Positions 53,840 through 64,000 of a stretch of DNA of 64,000 bases are shown in pieces. The DNA is from Triglochin maritima (taxonomy: Eukaryota > Streptophyta > Magnoliopsida > Alismatales > Juncaginaceae). Below the pieces are notes generated by a model. It had not been told where the DNA came from. It was given only the letters and a program-made list of their open reading frames with translations, and did not search any database. Positions within the stretch are counted from its first letter, which is position 1. Every line of letters starts with the position of its first letter. The translations under genes were made by a program, and so were the position numbers. The DNA lies in assembly GCA_963682175.1 (NCBI GenBank), contig OY821775.1, positions 33,106,053-33,170,052 of the forward strand, given 5' to 3'.

Positions 53840-55148
53840 TAATTAGTATCATATCATACAGTGCATTCATGCTATATATCCTTTATTTTATCACATATCT
53901 ATGCTACTCGGGTATTTCTTTCTTACATGTTAGTGTTTAGGTAATAAAGAAGAGAAATGTAGTGTTGAGGGTAGTTGGTTCAAACAAGTCTGGAACATCC
54001 AGATCTGATTTACAACTGTCAGATTGCACCCAGATTAATCCAGATCGTCTAATCTTCTATAAATACACTGTAAATCTTCTCTTCCTCCTTGCTCTCCTCA
54101 TTAGGTTATCTTTATTTTCTTGTTTAGTAAAGTAGGTTTTATTTCTTGCTTAGTAATGTAGCGTTGGAGAAGAGAAACACATTTTGTAATCTTTCTTTCT
54201 TAATCAAGTTTTAGTTTCTTGTTCTTTACGTTCTTGTCTTTCATTTGATGCAATTTATATTCCATTTCTTTGGTTATATATAGTTTTCGTTATTTGTTCA
54301 TGTGTTGTTTTTTTATTTTGTTGTTTTTTTGTTTACATGATCATTAGTGAGTAATCCATCCGAATTGGAGGTGGAGAATGATGTGAAGAGTGAATTTTGT
54401 TAGATTTGTGTGTGTTTATCTTAATCTTGGAGCTTCACGTAATTTCCATAGCCCTTTTGTTGGGTTTCTCACTATTGCCTTTGATGTGTTAATGATCCTA
54501 ATTGATTATTAACACATGCTTTGGCTAGTGGGCCCACTTAATGGGAAATGATGAGTTGAGAATAAGATTGGAGTGGGCAAAGAAATAAGGATGGAATGTG
54601 AGAGCATGTGCTCATGATGACCTCATCTTGATTAATGTGTTGTATGTTTTAATGATGATGTTAAATATTAATTTTATGTGGAGACATAGTTGAGGTTGTG
54701 GTCATTATGGATTTCTATGTTCTCCATGTCATTAAAGAGATAAGATTGACCTGTAACCATGTGGTGGTCTTTGTTCTCATCTTGAGTAGTGTTTTTTATG
54801 CTTTATTGATGGTGATAAATCTAAATCCACGTAGAGACATAATTAAGATTGTGGTTATCATAGATCTCTATGTTATACATGTCATGAGCAATTAATTGTA
54901 CACACACATGAATTCTACACTTTTTCATGCATTTTCCACCTCCTACAGGACTACTTATATTAGGAGTTTTTTTATTTGATTCACGTCGCATTTGTTAGTT
55001 GGTGTAGATACTCTCAATCTTCATTTTCTTCCCCCACTCGAGTATGGTCGACAACGACCCATACTCGCTCCTTGTGGACACGACTCGTACTTGCGACCGC
55101 TTCAACATAGTCGTGCGCTTGTGGTTTTGAACTTTAAAATCCCAATCA
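53840..55148 (+). repeat. LTR-E1 (1309 bp), related to LTR-B and LTR-F
   Basis: Starts TAATTAGTATCATATCAT (first G lost) and ends CCCAATCA. It lacks the clear U3 palindromes of LTR-A. Internal duplications of a TTGTGGTCATTATGGAT-like stretch occur at about 54695 and 54850. Confidence 0.7.
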
Positions 55149-55154
55149 AGTTTT

Positions 55155-55171
55155 TGGCATTGTTGCTAGGA
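55155..55171 (+). other. Decayed tRNA-Asp primer-binding site
   Basis: TGGCATTGTTGCTAGGA lies six bases after the LTR. Changes relative to 38098 are mostly C-to-T or G-to-A, as expected from cytosine methylation and age. Confidence 0.7.
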
Positions 55172-56062
55172 ACTGTTTCGGTCGTCGTGTTTACCATTTC
55201 GGTGGGTTTTTGTTTCATTTTTTGGATTTCGTTTTTTGTTTGGATTTGTACGTAGGGGATTATAGTGCACAGGAGACACTCCTAGTCAGGGGAGCGTACT
55301 AGACAAAACTCTAGACCAGAATGCAAGTCCAGTAACGGATTTGCATCCGTCACTGGCGGATTGGGTGAGGTTTTGGTCCTTCATTTGGCAATCGTGCTTT
55401 GCTTGCCTTGTGTTGTTACTGTTGTATATCATGTTTACTAAATACATGCTCCATGTGTCTAAACCTATTAAATGTGCATGCACCCCATTAAGACTTGGAC
55501 TAGAAAACCCAAAGTAAAAGATTAGATTTATTGTCATCTAGGTCATGCATGATTTGTAGACCTTGCTTGTATTCGTCTTTCTTTTCTTTACTTTTTTGTT
55601 ATCAATTGTCGGTGTGAGGTACGTGCACACTTTCCTTCTACATGCATGGTTAAAGCATGCATTAGATAGTAAGGTGCATCGGGACAAGTGTAAGGTGAGC
55701 ATTTGTTTGGAGAGTTGATTGCTAGACTTAAGACTCAAAATGGTACTAAGAAGGGGTTGTCATATACAAGATAAGGTGGGGGATTTTACCACCCATTCCT
55801 TCACCCCAAAAACCACACTAATCAGAAGCCCTAATTAAAACCAAGTGGACATCAGCTCTAGGGACTTCGGGCGCACTTAAGAGAGAATCTCATTCTCGAT
55901 ACAACGACCTGAATGTCGTTGTTTACTTAGTTGCATTGACACTTTTGGGACCTCTAGGTCTTGACTTTCTCATTTGGCTTTATGAGCTTTGCCCAAGGGA
56001 AGTGAGGAGTTCAAGAGTATGGAGAGTCGCGGTTAGGCATCATCTAGCCTAAGGACCTACGG
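55172..56062 (+). other. Athila leader
   Basis: Contains an inverted repeat ACGGAT-TTGC-ATCCGT at 55335-55350, and the GATAAGGTGGGGGATTTTAC block (55771-55790). It ends at a deletion junction into the second LTR near 56062. The gag start is not reached. Confidence 0.7.
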
Positions 56063-56568
56063 GGTGGAAAATGATGTGAAGTGTGAATATTATTAGATTT
56101 GCGTGTGTTTTAATCTTAATCTTCGAGCTTCACATGATATCCATAGCCATTTTGTTCGGTTTCTCATTCTAACTTGTGATGTGTTAATGGTCCTAATTGA
56201 TTCTTAGGACATGATTTGGTTAGTGGGCCCACTTTATGGGGAATGATGAGGTGAGGATTAGATTGGAGTGGGTGAAGAGATAAAGATGGCATATGGGAGC
56301 ATGTTCTCTTGTGACCTCATCTTCATTAATGTCTTGTATGTTTTAATGATGATGTTAAATCTTAATTCATGTGAAGACATAGTTGAGGTTGTGGTCAATA
56401 TGGATTTTTATGTTCTCCATGTCATTAAAGAGATAAGATTGGCATGTAATTATATGGTTGTCTTTGTCGTCATCTTGAATAGTGTTTTGTATGTTTTAAT
56501 GATGGTGATAAATCTTAATCCATGTAGAGACACATGTACGATTGTGGTTATCATAGATCTCCATGTTA
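56063..56568 (+). repeat. LTR-E2, left part
   Basis: This matches LTR-E1 from about 54370. It is continued after the copia solo LTR at 58599-58875. TGTTA at 56564-56568 is the copia target duplication. Confidence 0.75.
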
Positions 56569-58593
56569 TGAAGGGAATGTGTTCTAAAAGTTTTACTTTT
56601 AAATGTCAATTATTATGAATTGAATGAGAAATCATTTTGTTCCTTGTTTATGTTATTCGTCTTTTAGAAGTGTTAAGGAAGAGGCTCTTGGTCCTTAACC
56701 GTAGAGCTCTGAAAGATATTGGTTTGCATAAAACAAAAGATATTCGCAATCATGGTAATTAACATGGGACATTAATTACCGAGTTAAGATTGTCGTTTTG
56801 GTCATAGATCATTGTAGCTCTACAAGTGAGTGACGACACGGGTATGCAAAAGCAGAAAATATTACTTTTGTATACTGAATAGACCTAATAAGTAAAATAT
56901 TATAGAAATGTGTTTCTGTGTCATTAATATTTTACTGTGTCTTTGGTCCTTTGATATGAGACTTATATCCGATCGCTTAAGGAGTTCTTAATTAGACTAG
57001 TGTCTTGAGCTATCGATGAGTGTAGTGTAAAGGCATTAGTTGGTTAAGTACAACTTTTGTTGGAGAAGATAGTTAGTCAAAAGATTATCATTGCCCCTCT
57101 TAATTGAGTGATGATATTAGTGGGCCCCTTGATAAAGCAAAGTTATAATGTGCACAATGTGATTTGAGTTAAGTCACATATTTATAACTAGCTTAAAGAG
57201 ATCAAGAAATGAATACTAAGACAAAGATGACACAATACTACTTTGTGTGTATTCTTAATATCATGAGGCAAGGGACGGACACGAGTGGTGCACGCCATCA
57301 CTAAATGGATCGGGTTTTGGTTCGAGTGGAATTAAGACATCTAACTAATTGGGAGCTATAATGTGTAGCTAGATACCGCTTATAGCTTGTGATATTAAGC
57401 TCTTAATATCACTGCCAACTTAGTTTAGATCCTCCCATAGGTCACACCACAAAACTGGGAAACAAGGAATGGGGATTTTGAGTTCATAAGATGTGTCGGG
57501 TTTCATGTAGAAAATATGACACATGGGGTGAACAAAGCAAAATCAAAGTTATGTTGTGATTAATAACATAATTAGAATCTAAATTAAATTCATATGTGAT
57601 GTAAATATTATGGGGTGTAATGATTGATCATTACATAGGATAATATGTTACATAAGTTGTGAATTTACTACTAATCCCGAAATGTCAAATTTTGTAGGGG
57701 TTAAACCGAAATTTGACAAGTCTGCAAAAGAGTGCTCAAACGGTCGACTGGATAGCAGTAAACGGTCGACCGGACGAGTCTCGACCGATAACAGGGAATT
57801 TTCATCTGTTCGAACGGTCGACCGAAAGTGATCGGTCGGTCGACCGAACATTGCGATGGAATAATTCCTATTACGAACGGCCGACCGAATGTTGAACGGT
57901 CGACCGAAACATTGGTTCGAGCGGTCGACCGCACCTTGAACGGTCGACCGGTCCAGACGGTTTTATGCAGAATTAATTTAAGAATTAATTAGATCATGCA
58001 TGGAATTGGTCCATAATTGATTTAATTCGTGGCTAATATTATTTATTAATAAATAATGGATGGTTGCATGGAATTTTGCATGGAATCATGGGCAAGAGGT
58101 TGCACATGAATAGGTAATTTGGAGAGAACCTATAAATACAAGGTTATCTCATTACCTCCTTAATTAATTCATTATCTCTTGTGCAAAAATTCTCTCTCCA
58201 TAATTCTCCACGAAATTCTTAAGTTTAGTCTTAGTTCTAGAGAGATCATCTTCTCAAGAGAATTAAAAAGGGGTTAGTAATTGGATTCTAAACCCAATCG
58301 GAGATTGAGAGACTAGCTTCCCTCTCTCCGATCTTGTTTAGAGTTTGGTGAATACTCGGAGGCATCCGGCGCAGCGAGGAGCATCCCAACGGTCTCCGAA
58401 TCTTCGAGAAGTTTTAGAGAACTTCTAGGTATGAATTTTGGAGCTCCTTTATGTTTGTTTTAATAGAGTTTTTGAAACTAGTTTGTTAAAACAAACCGAT
58501 GCATGCAATAGATTCTAGAAAATTGAAAATTGATCCTTATTATACATGAAAATTCGAAATATATATATGTATAATTAAACATGAAATCCTACA
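56569..58593 (+). mobile_element. Solo copia LTR (2025 bp), TSD TGTTA
   Basis: The LTR starts TGAAGGGAATGTG and ends ATCCTACA, with TGTTA at 56564-56568 and 58594-58598. It is the same family as the LTR at 9818-11809. The empty-site sequence is preserved in LTR-E1 near 54870. It contains a CGGTCGACCG array (about 57740-57960), then a TATA box (TATAAATA at 58131) and the leader part of the LTR. ORFs at 57648-57934 on both strands are products of the palindromes. Confidence 0.9.
58131..58138 (+). promoter_or_regulatory. TATA box of the copia LTR
   Basis: TATAAATA lies about 170 bp downstream of the last CGGTCGACCG copy, which puts the palindrome array in U3 where enhancers usually are. Confidence 0.6.
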
Positions 58594-58598
58594 TGTTA

Positions 58599-58875
58599 TA
58601 CATGTCATGAGCACTTAATTGTACACACACATGAATCACACATCTATACTTTTTCATGCATTCTCCACGTCCTACGGGACTAGTTATATTAGGGGGGTTT
58701 ATTTGATTCATGTTGCAGACGTTAGTTAGTATAAATATTCTCGATCTTCAATTTGTTCCCCCACTCGAGTATGGTCGACGACAACCTGCACTCACTCTTC
58801 GTGGACACGACTCCTAATTGCCAACACTTCAACACAGTTGTGCACTAGCAGTTTTGAACTTCAAAATCCGAATCA
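58599..58875 (+). repeat. LTR-E2, right part
   Basis: The continuation of 56063-56568. It ends GAATCA at 58875, nine bases before LTR-F begins. Confidence 0.7.
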
Positions 58876-58884
58876 CTTAACCTC

Positions 58885-60401
58885 TGATTAGTAGCATATC
58901 ATAAATCACATTCATGCTATATATCCTCTATTTTACCCCAATTGTGTGTTACCCGAGTGTTTGTTTGTAGTACTTCAGGTTTTAGGTAATAAAGAAGAGA
59001 AATGAAGAAAGGACTGAAATGTAAGAAGAAATGACTCAAATGAAGCAAAGTGGACGTGTTTGTCATGCACAAGGACCCATCTACAAATCAGAAAGGACCC
59101 AGATGTAATCCAGAGGGACCTGAATGCACGAAAAACATTTCGGGCACAAAAATCCTTCAAGACCATGATCTTGAGGAGTATTTGGGAGAGTAAAGACAAA
59201 CGGGCTCGAACCATTGAACAAGGAGTGCACCCCACGTGCAAAATACAACATTTAAGTTTCTGGAGAAAAATGAGGCAGATCATAAGCAAATAATCCACTA
59301 TTGGCGGTTAAATTTGCTCCAATTAATTCAGCCCCAATTTCTCCCATGGCTTAGTCTCGATTATTTGAGTGCACCAGACTATAAAGAAATTGATTACAGT
59401 TGTCAGATTGCTTCCAAATCCATCCAAACCATTATTTCTTTCATAAATAGCAATGTTTCTTCTACCTTTATTCTTCTTGTCCACCTCTACCAATAGAATA
59501 GGTTAGGTTTTACCTATTGGAGCTACAAGAATAAGAAGGTGGAAGGAGCTTGTAAACTAGTGTGTTCTTTATTCTAATGGTATAATCTTTTTCCTCTTGT
59601 CATTAGCTTTCTTTCTATCCAAGTATTTGGTGTTTTGTTTGTTGATTTTCTACTTTTTTCGTGCCATGTTTAGTGTAGATTTCTTGCTTTCGATAGTTGT
59701 TAACATGAGTAGAGAGTAGATACCCACTTGGGGTGGAGGCTATGTAGTCGATGGTGATGTGTATGATGGGTTCTTCTTATCTTGTGGAATTTCATGTGCT
59801 TAATGTAGATCTATATTTGTAACTTGCTAAAACTTGTATTATATGAGATAATGGACACACTAGGTACTTGTGTCATGCTAGATCTAGAGGTTATCTTGTT
59901 GCTTGTAATGGTTTATCTTTGTATGGAAGTGGTTTGTTATGTATGAATACTTGATTAGTAGAGAATGCATGAATGTATTAAGTTGTATTGATGTCCTAGT
60001 TGCCACAAGAGGTACTTAGTTCATTCTTGAGAACCCAAAGTGCATCTTAACATCATGTCTAACTATATTAGTCATGCATTCATGTAAATGTAGTTGATGT
60101 TAATTAGACTCCACACTAGTTTCTAGTAGATTTCACCTACTTTACACACTTGTGCTTAATGAAATGAAGACCCACTCTTGCACACACACCTCACTATTGC
60201 ACCTCCACTCCAAGGGGTTTAGTTTAATTGTTAATTCACTCATAGTTTAGTGTAGTTAATTAGCATAACTCACTCATTCTCCTCTCCTTTCCCACTCGAG
60301 TATGATTTGAACAACAACACTCACAACTCCTTGAGGTTCGACCCATATTTGTCATGTCTTCGCCGACGCCATGCACTTACGGTTATTAAAACGATCAATC
60401 A
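58885..60401 (+). repeat. LTR-F (1517 bp), related to LTR-B
   Basis: Starts TGATTAGTAGCATATCAT and ends CGATCAATCA. U3 holds GGACCCAT/GGACCTGAATGC mini-repeats, a GGAGTATTTGGGAG block and a CATAAATAG box near 59442. No 5-bp target duplication is seen, so it may be left from a larger rearranged element. Confidence 0.75.
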
Positions 60402-60723
60402 ATCTATCTGATCCCCTGAACAAATCCCTTATTAGCATCCTCAAATGCATCATCCACTTCAAAAATATTACTTTCATTCTCTCCATCGAACAACTTATCA
60501 AAATACACTCTAGACCTATCCTTAATATCTCCTTCCTTAACTAGAAGTTTCTGATTATCATTATTTTTTTCTTGATTAAGGTCTCTGGTATTCTTCTCTC
60601 ATACGTTAGCCAACTTATAACTCTCATTTCTCTCTCTTTTGATCCTAACTTTCTTATTAGCCAACTTCTACTATTCCAAATTAGTCTCATTTTTATCTCT
60701 AAATTTTGTTGTCAAGGAACCAA
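60402..60723 (-). pseudogene. LINE ORF2 fragment (linker before reverse transcriptase)
   Basis: On the minus strand one frame reads KNTRDLNQEKNNDNQKLLV, then KEGDIKDRSRVYFDKLFDGE. This is the segment between endonuclease and RT in plant LINE ORF2 proteins (typically EDIKERWREYFDKLFN). It is bounded by LTR-F on one side and LTR-D on the other. Stops are present upstream. It is not part of the LINE at 31.7-49.35 kb. Confidence 0.6.
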
Positions 60724-62117
60724 TGTTAGAATTGATGACCCCTAATTAATCTAATCACTTAGTTAATTCTCTACTTGATTAAGCAACATATGAAACGGAA
60801 ACAAATTTAAAAACAAGTAGAGAAAGGACACACAAACCACAATAGACACAAGGCGATTTTTATAGATATTCGGATCCACCACCGGATCTTACTTCCTCTC
60901 TTGCAAGCTTCGCTCGATTCCATGAGCTCCGCTCACAACTCCACTATCCACTCCCCGTTCCGGGCGGGGATAGAATGCCTTTACACTTCAAGCTTGCAAA
61001 CACCCTCGCCAAGCATGGAACCTCCTCTCATAATCAGAGATGGATGCTTTGGGCTTTCATCGAATCTTTATTTTTTTAACAAAGAAGGTAACCTGAGTAT
61101 TCAACACTCTCTAACTTGAGCACACTTGAGTATGATTGGGAATTTGATCAACTGGTGAAGTTTAGGCTTACAGTGTAGGATTTGGGGATTTGAAGATTGG
61201 AGAATGCTCTCTAGTGTATAAGACAATTGAAAGTGGGAGAGTTGTCTATATAAGCTGTATGTACCTCTATTTATAAGCTCGTTGAGAGATATAGCCATTG
61301 GGGAAGAATTGGGTGAGTTGTGGGTAAGATACACAAATCAAAAATTGAAGTTCAGAAATTTTGTCCCTCATGGTAAACGGTCGACTGTTTCCTTAAGAGT
61401 AAGGAAACGTTGAACCACAAACTTTGGTCGAACGTCTTTCGTCTGTGACGTAAGTGCACGATCGACTGATAAGGGGATTTGTCCAGGGTGAATTGTAATC
61501 GGTCGAACGAAAGGCTGGATAAACGTTTCAACCAAAAATAGGAACTATGGGGCTCAAGAATTTTCTTCATTCGGCCGACCGTCTCTAGGTAATCGGTTGA
61601 CCGGTGGACAAATAGGTTTTAGGGGTTAGGTAAATTTATACTAAAATGACCGTTGGAGAACACGACAAGTATAACGGTCGTATGAAAATTACGGAACAAT
61701 CGGTCGACTACAAGGTTAAAGTCGGTCAACTGAATCAATGTTAAAATTGTTGTTATCAGTCGGTCGACCATCTGGGTGCAGACTGTTCTATACTATTTGA
61801 TTGTCCTATGGAATTGGGTTACCTATTCAAGTTGGATTGATATGGGAATTTATATGTGACTTCTATAGGTTGCCTAGAGTCTATGAGACTGGATTTTAAC
61901 TCTTGTATTTTCAAGATTACAAAGATTCCTAAGAATCAAATAAAAGGTAAAATTACATGTCTTCAATAACCTTGATTACATGTCTTGACTTCATTCCATT
62001 CTTCCTTGAGAATGTTAGAACAATACAATATATGTTCTACGTATGATGTGTGCTACTCTATATTTGATTGTGATGATTAAATCATTAAAACACAGATTAA
62101 GACAAAAAAAATCAACA
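60724..62117 (-). repeat. LTR-D, minus strand (1394 bp)
   Basis: On the minus strand it starts TGTTGA and ends TCTAACA. It holds a degraded GGTCGACCG array (about 61375-61770), a TATA region (TTATAAATAG on the minus strand, near 61268) and the leader with GCAAGAGAGGAAGTA. It is shorter than the copy at 51267-52782 and has no clear TSD. Confidence 0.65.
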
Positions 62118-62451
62118 TTCCAACTACCTACGTGATTGTGACTATCCTCAACTTGCGTTGTTGCCCCCCCCCCCCCCACACACATGCGCGCCAAGTAAAG
62201 TGTGAAGATCCTTGCTTCTTGTGCGCTACACGCTATAAAAAATTGGACCTACATACACAATAGGTTTATTTGTTGTTGTAGGATCTATCGTTGATTCAGA
62301 CACCAGCGACGGATACTGTCGTATCAGCCACGGATAACTCCTGACCCTGATAAACTACAAGAAATCAGGAATACAACCATGGTAGGTGTATCCGCCACTA
62401 TAGTAGTCGTCGCTAAGTAAACAAGAAGTGACGTGTAATTAACCTTCGGCC
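62118..62451. other. Unassigned, with a CACTA-like terminal motif
   Basis: CTACAAGAAATCAGG at 62354-62368, followed by a TCCGCCACTATAGTAGTCGTCG region with small inverted repeats, resembles the CACTACAAGAAA end and subterminal repeats of plant CACTA (En/Spm) transposons. The first CA is changed. A nearby AGCGACGGATACTGTCG segment (62308-62324) is similar. The partner end is not identified. A run of C bases lies at about 62164-62177. Confidence 0.35.
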
Positions 62452-62842
62452 ATGGCTATAACTTGTGGTAGAAGAGTTCCCTTACCAAAGAGAAAATACA
62501 ACCCCAAATCCAAATACCACCATATTTTTGCCAATCGCCTCAAACCTCCTTCGAAACCGCTTGTCCCTTTCTATTGTGTTGTGCCATTTGCCGCCCGTCC
62601 CTGCCCTTCACTCGTTGTCCCCTTTTGTCGTCCCTCCCCCACAATCCTGTCATTGTGGTCTCACCTCTGATGACTAAAACCTTCTACGTCATGTGCCACC
62701 ATCCTCTCTCCGTCTCGCTCTGCCATCCCTCTCTGTTCGTTCACTCCCAGAACCTCCGTTCCAAGTGTCATTCTCAGTTGGTATTCATGCTAAAGTTGGG
62801 GACTTTTGGGATTTAGTGTGGCTGACTTTTGGGTTTTTTGTT
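62452..62842. other. Unassigned stretch upstream of the RPS11 remnant
   Basis: This is C- and T-rich DNA with overlapping short ORFs in all three plus-strand frames and no recognisable protein. It could be a relic of the RPS11 5' flank. Confidence 0.35.
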
Positions 62843-63102
62843 GTTGATCAGACGGAGAAGGCATTTCTGAAGCAACCTGGAGTCTTTCTAAGGTAGAAAT
62901 CTTAGCATAGGGTTCTCCATGGTTGTTAGGTTCTTATTTTGTCGGAAGGTATGTTAATTTTATGGTTTGAATGTAGCTCAAAGAAAGCTGGTAAAGGGAA
63001 CATACCTGGAAAGGGTGGGAACCACTACTGCAAGAGAATCGAGCTTGGATTCAAGACTTCAAGAGACGCCATTGTAGCTGAGCTTTGAGATTAAGCACTA
63101 AG
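62843..63102 (+). pseudogene. RPS11: Cytosolic ribosomal protein S11 (uS17) remnant, first two exons
   Basis: 62843-62892 encodes VDQTEKAFLKQPGVFL, matching the start of plant RPS11, but the expected ATG two codons before Asp reads GTT. A consistent GT-AG intron (62893-62976, 84 nt) follows. Exon 2 (from 62977) reads [16 protein letters not shown], then [12 protein letters not shown], and stops at TGA 63086-63088. Plant RPS11 is about 159 aa; the conserved remainder is not found to 64000. RPS11 is a 40S subunit protein. Retained intron with lost start and substitutions points to a decayed genomic duplicate, not a processed copy. Confidence 0.65.
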
Positions 63103-64000
63103 GTGTTCCATTTTGTTTACCATGAATATCTTGTTAACTGTTGTGGGGTGGATGATTATACTTAGTTAAACAAAGCATTTTGTGTTTATGTAGATCCACA
63201 AGATAGTTGAATGACTTCTCATTTTGTTAGGAGTAGGAGAAGACTGTAACAATGTAGATACAATAATGAAAAATCTGACTTAAAACAATGTGACTGTTAG
63301 TAACCCGTAATGTAATGCATCTTGTTCTTCCTTTTTTCATCTTTTGTTCAACTAAAAGTATATTTTCAAATAGAGTATGTATGACCTTAAGCTCTTTCTA
63401 GTGTCTACAGTTTATGATGTCGTTGAATTTATCAATTTTATATTTTCGTGCTTTTTCTTAAAAGGACCCCGAGAGAGAAACGCAAATTCCCACCCATTTT
63501 CCTACGCACAATTACGTGGGAGCCATGTATGATCAAATGTGAGTTTAGTTGGTAGTCCCCATTTGTGTTGTTTGTTGTCTTGTCGGGTTTGAAAAGCAAA
63601 ACAAGTTTAATGGAACTTGTTAAAAAATCTTGGTACTTGTCAGATAATCTTTTAACCAAGAAGGTGCAGCTAGACTAGTTAGGGATAAGAAATCTACTGT
63701 TATACAATTAAAAAAATGAACCAACATCTATTAACAAATATTTCTTCTCTTTGTCCTCCTTGTTTCGTTTTCATCTTGGTAAAGTTTTTCTCACATTGTT
63801 CTCCCGTTCCTCGCTTTCATCTTCCTCCTTAAATCCTAAATCATGCTACTGCTCCGACAAAACTGGCTTGGTGTTGTCATCCGAATACCATCAGGTACCT
63901 TTCTCTACTCGTCCTCCTCCAATGTAGGCTGAGGGTTAGTTTTTCACCGCCTAAGTCGTCCTCTATTTCCCTCTTAATTTTTTTAACATTTCTGTTTATT
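63103..64000. other. No feature recognised
   Basis: This is AT-rich sequence without a retroelement signature or a supported ORF. Later RPS11 exons were looked for and not seen. The last 150 bases are pyrimidine-rich, like a plant 5' leader, but the window ends there. Confidence 0.4.

Larger units (their letters stand above)
52950..58875 (+). mobile_element. Athila-like tandem: 3' region, shared LTR, leader, second partial LTR
   Basis: 52950-53839 is an Athila 3' region with the CGAACTCCCGTTACACGG block, the three-hairpin block (about 53673-53745) and a weak polypurine tract. It is followed by LTR-E1 (53840-55148), then a primer-binding site and leader (55149-56062), then a partial second LTR (56063-58875, split by a copia solo LTR). 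One LTR with a 3' region on its left and a primer-binding site on its right is again a shared LTR of a tandem array. Confidence 0.75.

Noticed and set aside
52950..58875. Integrated plant pararetrovirus
   Set aside because: No movement protein, coat protein or viral RT is present. LTRs, primer-binding site and the Athila 3' blocks explain the segment.
62452..62896. Small proteins in three overlapping frames (70-80 codons)
   Set aside because: C/T-rich low-complexity DNA. Only the last frame holds recognisable residues, and those are the RPS11 exon.

Overview
The window is intergenic DNA of a flowering plant, probably a eudicot (the species is not identifiable from sequence alone). It is almost entirely nested, decaying retrotransposons. 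I find no intact host gene, no tRNA or rRNA gene and no CRISPR array. The only host-like coding sequence is a two-exon remnant of cytosolic ribosomal protein S11 (uS17) near 62.85-63.1 kb.

Layout. 1-3810 is the 3' end of an Athila-type Ty3/gypsy element (+), abutting the 3' end of a chromovirus (integrase with chromodomain plus 3' LTR, 3811-6910, +). Next is a degenerate Athila gag-PR-RT stretch (6911-9374, +). An Athila element on the minus strand follows (9375 to about 21060). Its 3' LTR is split by a Ty1/copia element (9818-16529, -) and its 3' body by a solo LTR (18984-20529). From 21.06 to 25.78 kb there are LTR fragments, another solo LTR and a gypsy leader with a reduced, zinc-knuckle-only Gag. 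A second copia relic (+, 25.78-29.74 kb) carries two later insertions.

A minus-strand Athila element (gag at 29.75-31.25 kb, 5' LTR at 50.07-51.2 kb) is split by a minus-strand LINE (31.70 to about 49.35 kb, 11-bp target-site duplication). That LINE is split in turn by two gypsy-type insertions. One is a 10.3-kb complex of a non-autonomous Gag-protease element with three LTRs (33971-44248, TSD GTAAT). The other is an internally deleted Athila-like element (44594-49210, TSD CACCC). From 51.27 to 62.1 kb lie two LTRs of an unclassified family, an Athila-like tandem array interrupted by a copia solo LTR (56569-58593, TSD TGTTA), another LTR and a LINE fragment. The last 1.9 kb holds a weak CACTA-like terminus and the RPS11 remnant.

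The gypsy elements share a plan: a tRNA-Asp primer-binding site, a long leader, Gag-protease, and a long non-coding 3' region with a conserved three-hairpin block just before the polypurine tract. The only long intact retroelement reading frames are the Gag-protease ORF at 39528-41942 and its duplicated protease half at 34735-35787.

The most interesting signals are (1) the three-LTR complex, whose middle LTR is a mosaic with an inferable crossover point and whose first unit lost 3.2 kb at a CCCT microhomology; (2) the conserved three-hairpin block; (3) CGGTCGACCG palindrome arrays shared by unrelated LTR families; (4) family-matched palindromes in both U3 and the 5' leader of gypsy elements; and (5) a template-switch duplication that made a 72-nt hairpin.
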